Of a DNA stretch of 46,006 bases, positions 15,930 through 23,576 are shown piece by piece. The stretch comes from Glaciecola sp964446865. Its GTDB lineage: Bacteria > Pseudomonadota > Gammaproteobacteria > Enterobacterales > Alteromonadaceae. Position 1 is the first letter of the stretch, and each line of letters starts with the position of its first letter. The notes under the pieces were generated by a model. The model saw nothing but the letters and a program-made list of their open reading frames with translations. It was not told the DNA's origin and ran no database searches. The stretch spans positions 1 through 46,006 of the forward strand of contig CAYURD010000023.1 of assembly GCA_964446865.1 (NCBI GenBank), written 5' to 3'. The position numbers and the translations under genes were made by a program.

Positions 15930-18029
15930 CTACTCGCCTTTCTCTTCTTCGGTCTTATATTTATCAAACCACGCCACGATAAAGCCAACTTTGCGCGCCA
16001 AATTAGAGGGTTTTGCAGCTATGCCATGGTAGGCCCCTTGAATACGCACAAGTGAACTTTCGACACCTTCTAAGCGCAGTGCGCCATAGTATTGTTCACT
16101 TTCTGACATTGGGGTACGCACGTCTAATTCGCCGGTTAATACCATGGTGGGTGTGGTGACATTGCCAACTAAACTAAGTGGTGAACGCGACCAATACTGG
16201 TCAATATCATTCCAAGGTAATTCAGTAAACCAATAGCGGGTCATAAAGGTGTAAATATCAGACGTACCTATCATACTTATCCAATTAATGACCGGCTTAG
16301 CTACCACGGCTGCTTTGAATCGGTCGGTGTTGCCAATAATCCAAGCCGTTAATACGCCACCGCCTGAGCCACCGGTAACAAAGAGGTTGTTTTCGTCTAC
16401 ATAGCCCTTTGCAATGGCGCCATCGACCATGTCGATTAAGTCGTTATAGTCTTCAGACGGATAGTTTTTGTCGATGGTATTAGCAAATTCACTACCTTGT
16501 GACGTTGAGCCGCGAGGGTTGCCGTATAGTACAACGTAACCTGCGGCTGCAAATAACTGCACTTCGGTTGAGAACTCTGGACCATAAGCGGTATGCGGAC
16601 CACCATGAATTTCCAAAATAAGAGGATATTGTTTGTTTGGGTCAAACTGAGGTGGCTTCACAATCCACGCCATTAATTCACGCCCATCAACACTGCTTTT
16701 TACCGTCATTAGTTCAGGCTTGTTAAGTGTTTTATGAGCAAACACATCGCTATTTAAATCAGTCAGGGTAGTGACTTTCCCGCGCTTATTTACAATCGCT
16801 AAATCGGCAGGTTTGTCGCCTGTCGATAAGGTAAATACCACTTCGCCGTCTTCGCTAATGGCAAAGTCACCCGATGTATAAGGACGCCCAATGCTTTGTC
16901 CACCAAGCGCGTCGGTTTTTACACTTAACTTACCCGATAAACTCACATAAGCAACGTGCTTTTTACCTTCGCTATCATAACTAAAATACAAACCTTTGCT
17001 ATTGTCGGCCCATACTATGTCGCTAATTGAACGGTCTAAATCGGGTGTAAGAGAAGTGATATCACTGCCGTCTTTGTTCATTACGTATAGCTCGGTGATT
17101 TGCGCCGATTTCCCATTGTCTTCAAAACCCGTAAACGCAATTTTATCGCCTTTTGGGCTGTACAAGGGGTTTGATTCGGGACCGCTCACCGTTGTCAGTG
17201 GCGTCATTTCCCCACTTTTGATATCAACCGTATGTAAATCGCTATTAAATATATCAAAGTCTTTGTCATCTCTAACGTTTGCCGACACCACAAGATGCTC
17301 GCCATTGTCGCCCCACGCCAAGCTGCCTGAAAAATCAAAATCACCTTGTGTAATTTGACGAGGTGTACCGCCAATTGTTGGCACAACATAAACATGCATA
17401 TTACCAGGCCTATTCATGCCTGCGCCATCACGCTGAAATAACGTATCGTCGATGTAGTGAGCAGGCTCAGCCCACTGTGCACCATTGGGCTTAAACGACA
17501 AACTAAAAAGCGGTTTAGCTTGTTTTGGGGTAAACATCACAAATGCGAGTTGTTTTCCATCAGGTGAAAAGCTCAAACCACTTGGACTCATCGCTACGTC
17601 TGTCACGCGTGCTGTCACGCCACTGGCCATATCTTTCACATAAATCTGCACTTTGCCTTCTTTGCTCGACAAATAGGCAAGTTTGGCGCCATCATTTGAG
17701 AAAACTGGGCTGTAATGGCTTTTTTTGTCAGATAAAAACGGCAAATGGTTTTTACCCGATAAATCGACCGTCCATAAATTAGTGCGTCTAGAATCGGTCA
17801 TAATATCCATGCTTTGACGCTCGTACAAAACACGTTTTCCGTCAGGCATCATAGTCGGGTTTGCTGCAAACTCTAAATTGAAGATATCTTGGTAGGCTAA
17901 GTACTTATCACTTTGTTTGTCGTCTGCGGCTTTTTCACCATGATTATGAGCGCTAACAATAAATGCAGGCGTTAAACTAAATACTACCGCAAGCGCCAGC
18001 ATCTTTTGTTTGATGTTTAATAATTCCAT
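15930..18029 (-). CDS. S9 family peptidase, exported
   Basis: This 699-residue protein has a signal peptide at about residues 1-27 (VVFSLTPAFIVSA) and then His-rich HNHGEK. A WD40/TolB-like beta-propeller covers ~45-420, with repeats such as GKQLAFV and GDKIAFTG. The C-terminal hydrolase domain has EIHGGPHTAYGPEF, the nucleophile Ser555 in GGSGGGVLTAW, Asp636 in GELDVRTP and His668 in GAYHGI. The nucleophile elbow is GSGGG, not the more common GSYGG of its neighbour. It is convergent with the other S9 gene but differs from it, so it is not a recent duplicate. ATG 18029 has GAAAG upstream. It is divergent from the YdgA-like gene across 367 bases of AT-rich DNA in which I see no further gene. 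Confidence 0.92.
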   Translation of the reverse strand: MELLNIKQKMLALAVVFSLTPAFIVSAHNHGEKAADDKQSDKYLAYQDIFNLEFAANPTMMPDGKRVLYERQSMDIMTDSRRTNLWTVDLSGKNHLPFLSDKKSHYSPVFSNDGAKLAYLSSKEGKVQIYVKDMASGVTARVTDVAMSPSGLSFSPDGKQLAFVMFTPKQAKPLFSLSFKPNGAQWAEPAHYIDDTLFQRDGAGMNRPGNMHVYVVPTIGGTPRQITQGDFDFSGSLAWGDNGEHLVVSANVRDDKDFDIFNSDLHTVDIKSGEMTPLTTVSGPESNPLYSPKGDKIAFTGFEDNGKSAQITELYVMNKDGSDITSLTPDLDRSISDIVWADNSKGLYFSYDSEGKKHVAYVSLSGKLSVKTDALGGQSIGRPYTSGDFAISEDGEVVFTLSTGDKPADLAIVNKRGKVTTLTDLNSDVFAHKTLNKPELMTVKSSVDGRELMAWIVKPPQFDPNKQYPLILEIHGGPHTAYGPEFSTEVQLFAAAGYVVLYGNPRGSTSQGSEFANTIDKNYPSEDYNDLIDMVDGAIAKGYVDENNLFVTGGSGGGVLTAWIIGNTDRFKAAVVAKPVINWISMIGTSDIYTFMTRYWFTELPWNDIDQYWSRSPLSLVGNVTTPTMVLTGELDVRTPMSESEQYYGALRLEGVESSLVRIQGAYHGIAAKPSNLARKVGFIVAWFDKYKTEEEKGE

Positions 18030-18396
18030 TACTTTCTCACTAATTTTATTCGATTGTTTCTGGTTCGTCGTTTATCATGTTGTTTATTCAGAATATTGAG
18101 TGGTTTAGATCAATGCTAGCATGCCATGATGAGCTCATAAGGTATTGCAAAATCGGTCAAATTTTTCATATTCTTTGTTTTACCGCGATGAGCAAACTGC
18201 ACATAAAAAGCACAAAACTAATACTTTAGTTTGAGAAATGTGCCAGCAAATGCTAGTATGCGCGTCCGTTTTAGTAGAGGTCGGATTTGTTCTATGTGTA
18301 TTGGCGAGTTCATATTCACAGTAGTATTGGCAAATCGAAAGTAAATAACATGCTTATTCTTATTCAATTTAATCACTTAATTACAAGGAAGTCTTA

Positions 18397-19809
18397 ATGA
18401 AAAAAATACTTATCCCCGTTGGCGTTGCTGTTGCAGTCGCTTTGATTGCGCCTAAAATTGTTAGCTCGCAGTTTGCAAGTGGTCTACAAAATAGCATTGA
18501 CGCTGTTAACAAAAATCCAGCTTATGCCGCTTCGGTTACTAGCATTGAAAGTGGTTGGTTTAGCAGTCAAGCCGAAGTAAACGTTGCTATAGTCGTTCCA
18601 GAAATGGCTGAATTAAGCGGCGAAGGTATTGATATGTCGGCTGACATTGTCATAAACGCGCAACACGGTCCTATATTAACGCAAAGCGGTTTTTCCTTAG
18701 GATGGTTAGATACCAAGCTTGAAACGAAAAACGGTGAATTGCCAGCGGGTCTGGTTGTCGCAGACGACCAAGCTATATATCAATTCAATGGCGTAACTGG
18801 TTTGTTTATGAGCACAAGCTATCAAGATAGCGTTGCTGCCATGGAGTATACAGACCCTGACAATCAGACTGTCATTTCATTTTCTGGTTTAAACGGCGAA
18901 GGTGAGTTTTCTGGTTCAAAAGTTGTCTATAGCGCCATTTCTGAGTCAATGACAATGAGCATACCGGAAGTCGGTAATGCTGATATAAAAACGTTTGAAA
19001 TCAAGCTTGATGCAGACGCATCACTTTCGGCTATGATGCAGCAAGGTTTATATGATTCTGAAAGCGTAATGTCAATTAAATCGATTATGTGGAATGATTT
19101 AGTTAGCGACACACAAACAAGCATTGATGACACTAAATTGCTAGCAAGCTCAAACTTTGATGAAGCATCTGGATTGGGTGGCGGTATTGTGTCAACCACT
19201 ATTGCTTCAATGAACTTGCCTATCGATGGTGAAACACTGATTACTGATACCTCAATGGTGATTGAGCTTAAAAACCTACAAGCTAAATTCTTACTAGCGT
19301 ATCAAGATCTGATGAATGATTTGGGCTCTAATCCAGATGATATAGAGCAAATATCAGAAAAAATGAATGCCTTTATGCAAGAGTATGCACTAGAGCAGTT
19401 GCAAGCTAATCCTGAATACAACATCACTGACTTAAGCGGTAAAATTAACGGCAGTGCGTTTGATGGTAAAGCCTTAGCTAAGCTTGAAGGTGTGACTGAG
19501 TTGCCACTAACACTTGAAGACCCTGGTTTTTGGATGCAACACTCTAATGTAGATAGCACATTGTCTGTCGAAAAAGGTGCTGCAGAGTTTATTGCCACTC
19601 AAGTACTTAAAGCACAATTAGGCGCAAATCCGCAGTTTGCCGCCATGCCTGCAGAGCAACAAGCTCAAATACTGGCACAACAAGTTGCCCCTACCCTTGA
19701 AGGTATGGTTCAACAAGGTATGTTGACAATGAATGGTGAGAAGTACGAGATTAGTTTTGCGCTAGTAGCTGGAGCAGCTAGCTTAAATGGTAATCCTATT
19801 CCTTTGTAA
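18397..19809 (+). CDS. YdgA family protein (DUF945)
   Basis: This 470-residue protein starts with one hydrophobic segment (ILIPVGVAVAVALIAPKIV) that acts as signal anchor or signal peptide. It then has the family's ASVTSIESGWFSSQAEV segment and a long beta-rich periplasmic body, ending in a Gln-rich helical part (AMPAEQQAQILAQQ) and a short beta tail. DUF945/YdgA proteins are common in gammaproteobacteria; some have been linked to surface properties but no biochemical role is settled. AAGGAAG lies five bases before the ATG. A strong terminator follows at 19831-19866, so it is a single-gene transcript. Confidence 0.88.
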   Translation: MKKILIPVGVAVAVALIAPKIVSSQFASGLQNSIDAVNKNPAYAASVTSIESGWFSSQAEVNVAIVVPEMAELSGEGIDMSADIVINAQHGPILTQSGFSLGWLDTKLETKNGELPAGLVVADDQAIYQFNGVTGLFMSTSYQDSVAAMEYTDPDNQTVISFSGLNGEGEFSGSKVVYSAISESMTMSIPEVGNADIKTFEIKLDADASLSAMMQQGLYDSESVMSIKSIMWNDLVSDTQTSIDDTKLLASSNFDEASGLGGGIVSTTIASMNLPIDGETLITDTSMVIELKNLQAKFLLAYQDLMNDLGSNPDDIEQISEKMNAFMQEYALEQLQANPEYNITDLSGKINGSAFDGKALAKLEGVTELPLTLEDPGFWMQHSNVDSTLSVEKGAAEFIATQVLKAQLGANPQFAAMPAEQQAQILAQQVAPTLEGMVQQGMLTMNGEKYEISFALVAGAASLNGNPIPL

Positions 19810-19830
19810 GTCTTTACATTCTTGATAGTA

Positions 19831-19866
19831 GCGTCATTTGATTTCAATTAAATGGCGCTTTTTTTT
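19831..19866 (+). terminator. rho-independent terminator after the YdgA-like gene
   Basis: GCGTCATTT pairs with AAATGGCGC (one G-U pair) and is followed by eight T residues. It separates the YdgA-like gene from the hicAB module. Confidence 0.88.
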
Positions 19867-20004
19867 GGTCAATATTTAAAGTCAGTAATCAGAAACGTAC
19901 TATCGTACAGTTTATAATCATGCGACTTCGTTCTAAAGTTAAGCTATATAAAAGACTATAGTGACGCGATTTTACAGTCTGAAATTTTCTGAATTCAGCA
20001 CAAG

Positions 20005-20033
20005 TTGACGGTACTATTATTTAGTACTAAAAT
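20005..20033 (+). promoter_or_regulatory. hicAB promoter with operator in the spacer
   Basis: TTGACG (20005-20010) and TAAAAT (20028-20033) are separated by exactly 17 bases and match sigma-70 -35 and -10 boxes. The 17-base spacer itself is GTACTATTATTTAGTAC, a perfect 6-5-6 inverted repeat (GTACTA/TAGTAC). A HicB dimer bound there would block polymerase. The expected transcription start, 6-8 bases past the -10 box, falls at or next to the A of the hicA ATG at 20039. The call is from sequence only. Confidence 0.75.
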
Positions 20034-20038
20034 CACAA

Positions 20039-20293
20039 ATGAAACGCAAACACTATAAAACTCTGGTACTCATTTTTGCACGGCCTATTAGCGGTAATGT
20101 TAAATGGAAGGACATTGAACAACTGTTCATAGAGCTTGGTGCTGAAATCATTGAAGCAGAAGGTTCTAGAATTGCCGTCAGACTTTTTGGCGATAGGCGC
20201 GTTTTTCATCGACCACACCCTAGCCCTGATACGGACAAAGGCGCTATCAGCAGCATAAAAAAATGGCTTGAATCAAATGGAGTCGTGCCATAA
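20039..20293 (+). CDS. hicA: HicA family toxin
   Basis: This 84-residue basic protein has the HicA double-stranded-RNA-binding-like fold pattern: WKDIEQLFIELGAEIIEAEGSR, then VFHRPHP with the conserved His region, then the final helix AISSIKKWLESNGV. HicA toxins are mRNA interferases that stop growth when the antitoxin is lost. Its partner hicB follows after 20 bases. There is no Shine-Dalgarno sequence before the ATG, and the predicted transcription start is at the ATG itself, so it may be translated from a leaderless message. The catalytic His usually lies in a GSHH-type motif; here the corresponding place reads RVFHRPHP. Confidence 0.9.
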   Translation: MKRKHYKTLVLIFARPISGNVKWKDIEQLFIELGAEIIEAEGSRIAVRLFGDRRVFHRPHPSPDTDKGAISSIKKWLESNGVVP

Positions 20294-20313
20294 AAAGTAT
20301 AGCAAAGAACAAT

Positions 20314-20649
20314 ATGAAAAATATTATGAAAATAGACGGCTTTGATGCGCTAATTAACTATGATCCTGAAATCAACATGTTTAGAGGCGAGTTCATTAAT
20401 ATCAATGGTGGTGCTGACTTTTACGCTTCAAACATTAAGGGCTTGGAGAAAGAAGGGTCGGCTTCTCTTAAAGTCTTTTTGAAAATGTGCAAAGAAGATG
20501 GTGTAGAGCCTAAAAAGAATTACTCAGGCAAATTTAACGTTCGTATTAGCCCAACACTCCATGAACGACTCGCAATTAAAGCCTCTGCAACCGGAATGAG
20601 TATCAATCAAATCGTTGTCGACACCTTGTCGAACAATATGGGTAAATAA
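20314..20649 (+). CDS. hicB: HicB family antitoxin
   Basis: This 111-residue protein has the degraded RNase H-like HicB fold at the N-terminus (FDALINYDPEINMFRGEFI, INGGADFYASN) and a ribbon-helix-helix DNA-binding C-terminus (GKFNVRISPTLHERLAIKA, TGMSINQIVVDTL). It should bind and neutralise HicA and repress the shared promoter, where an RHH dimer would fit the inverted repeat GTACTA/TAGTAC. Start ATG 20314 is preceded by AAAGAA; a second in-frame ATG lies four codons further. The zinc-ribbon gene starts 15 bases after its stop. Confidence 0.92.
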   Translation: MKNIMKIDGFDALINYDPEINMFRGEFININGGADFYASNIKGLEKEGSASLKVFLKMCKEDGVEPKKNYSGKFNVRISPTLHERLAIKASATGMSINQIVVDTLSNNMGK

Positions 20650-20664
20650 GCCTTAAGGGTATTC

Positions 20665-20898
20665 ATGCGCACAGTCAAAAGACCTGAAACAAAAAAGTGC
20701 TTGCGCTGCGGTATGCTCTTTAATGAATACGATATTAGATGCCCTTATTGCATTGGCAAAAGCAATGCAGAAATTATTAGAGATGTTCACTTAGTGAAAT
20801 CTCAGCAGCAAAGACGAACGGCTAAAATCGGTTATTGGTTTATAACGATAGTCGTTGTTTTGCTTATTCTGCTTATAGGATATAGGGCTTGGACGTAA
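20665..20898 (+). CDS. small zinc-ribbon membrane protein
   Basis: This 77-residue protein has an N-terminal zinc ribbon with two CxxC knuckles (CLRCG and CPYC, 12 residues between them). A basic linker (KSQQQRRTAKIG) leads to one C-terminal membrane helix (YWFITIVVVLLILLIGYRAW). The ribbon should face the cytoplasm. I recognise no named family. It starts 15 bases after hicB on the same strand and may be the third gene of that transcript. Whether it belongs to the toxin-antitoxin system functionally is unknown. Confidence 0.7.
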   Translation: MRTVKRPETKKCLRCGMLFNEYDIRCPYCIGKSNAEIIRDVHLVKSQQQRRTAKIGYWFITIVVVLLILLIGYRAWT

Positions 20899-20917
20899 GC
20901 ACTGTGAGCATAAAAGC

Positions 20918-21454
20918 CTAAGCGTTTTGTACAAACTCACTCAAATGATTATTAAAATGCATCGCATGAGCCCGTTCATAATCTGCTTTGCTTAATTTGC
21001 CATAAGCAAAATGCTCAGCCAATTCACCTTGATGGCTTTTAAACTGTTGCATAGACAGCTTAAATCGTTGTTTTGCTTGCTCTATGTTTGCGCTTGGATC
21101 TAGTACTTGAGCGCCTGGAATAGCTTCGCTCAAATTATGTGTCATCTTTCCCTTGGCATTAAAAGCACTAAACGCCAACGAACCCACGGTTGACTTAAAT
21201 ATTTGTGACTTGTGCTCTGGAAATCCAAACATCGAGAATTCGACGCTTTGTGCGCAGTGAGTGAATATTTGCGCCAAATTCCACTGCCCAAGCGTCGTGA
21301 TTTGCTCACTATTTAATGCGTCTAATAAGCGTAGGCTAGCGTCAATGCTTAAATCGCCTTTATGCTTTTCTATTGCTAACCAAATGCCGCCGCCCGCGAT
21401 AGCAACCGTTGCCGTGCCAATCGAACATGCTTTTACAAACTGTCTTCGGTTCAT
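20918..21454 (-). CDS. DUF1569 family protein with Tat-like signal
   Basis: This 178-residue protein begins MNRRQFVKACSIGTATVAIA, a twin-arginine-type leader (RRQFVK). The rest matches DUF1569, a helical DinB-like family: WNLAQIFTHCAQSVEFSM, then HFAYGKLSKADYERAHAMHFNNHL. DinB-like folds often hold a metal between His residues, and several His are present (HCAQS, HAMHFNNHL). Function is not known. It is convergent with the zinc-ribbon gene and separated from it by only ~20 bases. An ATG at 21454 follows AGGTAAAC. Confidence 0.85.
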   Translation of the reverse strand: MNRRQFVKACSIGTATVAIAGGGIWLAIEKHKGDLSIDASLRLLDALNSEQITTLGQWNLAQIFTHCAQSVEFSMFGFPEHKSQIFKSTVGSLAFSAFNAKGKMTHNLSEAIPGAQVLDPSANIEQAKQRFKLSMQQFKSHQGELAEHFAYGKLSKADYERAHAMHFNNHLSEFVQNA

Positions 21455-21521
21455 ATTGTTTACCTAATATATGCGTGGCTATTTGAATTGAGACGAACAA
21501 TACAATTAATAAATCTCCCAC

Positions 21522-21806
21522 TCAGTTATTAAGTGTTTGCAATACATATTGAGGATCAGAGTCTAAAAATCGCAGTAAAACCTTGGCAGGGCCAGTAGGT
21601 TGACGTCTACCTTGTTCCCAATTTTCAAGAGTTCTTTTACTCACTCCTAGCAAATATGCGAAACGAGCTTGCGTGAGTCCAGTGCGCTCACGAATCTCTT
21701 TTACTTTGGGCTCTGAAATTTCCGTTACTCTAGATGCCTTTACTTTGCCCTTCATTATTCCATCTGCTTGTTGGACACTTTCTTCTAATTGCTTAAAAAG
21801 TTCGTC
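21522..21806 (-). CDS. NadS-type antitoxin (HTH), cut by the assembly gap
   Basis: Ninety-four codons remain. The start of the frame, DELFKQLEESVQQAD, is typical of residues 2-16 of NadS-like antitoxins. RVTEISEPKVKEIRERTGLT then leads into the XRE helix-turn-helix (TQARFAYLLGVSKRTLENWE) and the family hallmark QGRRQPTGPAKVLLR. Only a few N-terminal residues are lost in the run of N. NadS-type antitoxins bind DNA and the RelE/HigB-like toxin whose gene usually comes first. That toxin gene is expected in the gap. A reading frame spanning the N run is an artefact of gap length. Confidence 0.85.
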   Translation of the reverse strand, partial: DELFKQLEESVQQADGIMKGKVKASRVTEISEPKVKEIRERTGLTQARFAYLLGVSKRTLENWEQGRRQPTGPAKVLLRFLDSDPQYVLQTLNN

Positions 21807-21906
21807 NNNNNNNNNNNNNNNNNNNNNNNNNNNNNNNNNNNNNNNNNNNNNNNNNNNNNNNNNNNNNNNNNNNNNNNNNNNNNNNNNNNNNNNNNNNNNN
21901 NNNNNN
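21807..21906. other. assembly gap, 100 N
   Basis: A run of exactly 100 N is the usual placeholder for a gap of unknown size, so the true distance is not known. The gap falls inside a toxin-antitoxin operon. Confidence 0.98.
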
Positions 21907-21920
21907 TCGATGATTACCAT
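21907..21920 (-). CDS. start of a toxin gene (RelE/HigB-like), almost wholly inside the gap
   Basis: On the minus strand an ATG at 21920 begins MVII followed by Asp or Glu, then the N run. RelE/HigB-type toxins paired with NadS antitoxins often begin in this way (Met, hydrophobic, Ile-Glu-Thr). Only four complete codons are visible, so the call depends on the antitoxin downstream. Confidence 0.35.
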
Positions 21921-21935
21921 TTATGATATTACCAT
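21910..21935. promoter_or_regulatory. possible operator: tandem repeat at the start of the toxin-antitoxin operon
   Basis: ATGATTACCAT (21910-21920) and ATGATATTACCAT (21923-21935) are near-copies two bases apart. They lie at and just upstream of the putative toxin start. An HTH antitoxin could bind here. No clear -35/-10 pair was identified. Confidence 0.35.
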
Positions 21936-22085
21936 ATTCAATATATTCCGCCAGTGACGTATTAAATGATATCACTCAAGGTCACGAAAAATTACTGTAC
22001 TGAATATCGGTTTTACCCCTAAAAGTAATCTCGAACACATATAAACATACGTTTCATGCTGCACAGCTATTTAGCCGCCGTCATA

Positions 22086-22757
22086 CTAAAACCTAAATTT
22101 TGAAAAATGAGGATGAATATACAATCCTAAAACAATGCACCACAAACTAAACACGCCAGCCACTAAGGTCATGCCAAACAAGTTCAAAGTAAATATTTGC
22201 AAGGCCAAGCTCACGCTAAGGCCTATGCTGATAATCAGAAATACAGCAAATATCCACTTATGGTTAGCATGTGAATAAAGCATGTGCAAACACCAACCAG
22301 TTATAGCGGCCATCCAAGCAAATACCGCCGCTTTAGCCAATGCCTGATTAGCACTGTAAGCCATAGATTGCAGCGCTTCAAACACCTGCAATTGTTCGTT
22401 ACTGGCATCGGCAAAATTATAAGCAATACTCGGATAAATAAACCCGCTAATTAGCGCCGCCCCAATCATAAATATATTGCCTATTTGCAGCAGGTAACTT
22501 GCAATTTTGCTTGTTTCAGAGACTAAAACACTGTCGCACAGATATCTAAAACAAAGGCTATACACAATAATCATGACAATTAAGATCCCGTGGACCCAGG
22601 CACTTAGGATTGCCATTGCGCTGAGTTCAGTTACCTGCGCTGCTAGCGTATGTTCGTGATGAACTGGATGATGTAGCATTAACGCGATGCTGGCTATGCT
22701 GATCATTATTAACAGTAAACTGACTAATTTATTTTGAAATTGATGCGCTTGTGTCAT
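22086..22757 (-). CDS. six-helix integral membrane protein of unknown function
   Basis: This 223-residue protein has about six hydrophobic helices. A His-rich loop (LHHPVHHEH) lies after the first helix, and further His and Trp occur within the membrane (ILSAWVHG, WCLHMLYSHANHKW). The pattern could suit a metal, heme or ion carrier, but I recognise no family. The ATG at 22757 has AAGGA eight bases upstream; a longer start at 22805 would place that site inside the gene. It is divergent from a TetR regulator across ~190 bases holding a perfect palindrome, so it is probably the regulator's target. Confidence 0.8.
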   Translation of the reverse strand: MTQAHQFQNKLVSLLLIMISIASIALMLHHPVHHEHTLAAQVTELSAMAILSAWVHGILIVMIIVYSLCFRYLCDSVLVSETSKIASYLLQIGNIFMIGAALISGFIYPSIAYNFADASNEQLQVFEALQSMAYSANQALAKAAVFAWMAAITGWCLHMLYSHANHKWIFAVFLIISIGLSVSLALQIFTLNLFGMTLVAGVFSLWCIVLGLYIHPHFSKFRF

Positions 22758-22827
22758 TGTTTGTTCCTTGAGTAAATAAAGGAATAAACTATCAATACCA
22801 CTCAAGCTAACCTACCTACAAACAGTG

Positions 22828-22872
22828 GCGCATGTCTGTTAACAGACATACGCTTTAATATGTCTGCTAACG
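22828..22872. promoter_or_regulatory. palindromic operator between membrane protein and TetR genes
   Basis: ATGTCTGTTAACAGACAT (22832-22849) is a perfect 18-base palindrome and extends to 22828-22853 with one mismatched pair. A further half, TATGTCTGCTAACG, lies at 22859-22872. TetR family proteins bind such sites. It sits 71 bases upstream of the membrane protein start and ~100 bases upstream of the regulator start, so it could control both. Confidence 0.75.
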
Positions 22873-22949
22873 TTTGCTAATTACATGGTTATGTACCGCA
22901 GAGTTTTGTTATGCTTTTACGCAGAACTAAAAACCCTAGCTTTATTATC

Positions 22950-23519
22950 ATGACCGCTCATAAACTTGAATCACTAGATAGACGAAGCAAACGCACGCGT
23001 ATGTCCTTGTTGCATGCTTTTGTAGAGCTTGTACTAAGCGAGCCTTACGACACAATCCAAGTTAGGCATATTATCGACAAAGCCGATGTGGGCCGCTCCA
23101 CGTTTTATGAACATTTTAAGAGTAAAGACGATTTGCTCGCGCAGTCATTAGATACACCAATGCAAACCTTAGCACTAGCATGCGAAGGAGATAAACACGC
23201 GGATGCTTTGCAGGCTATTTTGTCGCACTTTTGGGAAAATCGCGCTTTTGCTCGACAAATCTTTTCAGGGCCGGCAAAAGACAAGGTGATTGCCGTACTC
23301 AGCAATCATATAAGCGAGATTATTAAGCAACACTTAAATGAGTATCAGGCTAACAGCATATTGCCAATACACATGCATGCCAATCAAATTGCACTTGCGC
23401 AATTGGGCTTGCTTATTCCATGGTTAACAGAGGTAAGTGGCGCTTCACTTATCCAATTAACAGAAGCATTAATGATAAGCTCAAATCAGTTGGTAAAAAG
23501 CTGCTTTGTTAAAAAGTAA
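22950..23519 (+). CDS. TetR family transcriptional regulator
   Basis: This 189-residue protein starts MTAHKLESLDRRSKRTR. The TetR helix-turn-helix follows (VRHIIDKADVGRSTFYEHFK), and then a helical ligand-binding domain. Two starts are possible, 22911 and 22950; neither has a good Shine-Dalgarno sequence. I chose the second because it gives the usual short lead before helix 1. The palindrome at 22828-22853 lies between it and the divergent membrane protein gene, which makes autoregulation and control of that gene likely. The ligand is unknown. Confidence 0.88.
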   Translation: MTAHKLESLDRRSKRTRMSLLHAFVELVLSEPYDTIQVRHIIDKADVGRSTFYEHFKSKDDLLAQSLDTPMQTLALACEGDKHADALQAILSHFWENRAFARQIFSGPAKDKVIAVLSNHISEIIKQHLNEYQANSILPIHMHANQIALAQLGLLIPWLTEVSGASLIQLTEALMISSNQLVKSCFVKK

Positions 23520-23576
23520 ATTTGCCTTGACCATAAAAGAGCTTAACTAGTCGAGCATAGTAGCGCGATATCAACA

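Noticed and set aside
21522..21920. Single 132-residue gene across the N run
   Set aside because: The frame match depends on the arbitrary 100-N length; the two ends look like separate toxin and antitoxin genes.
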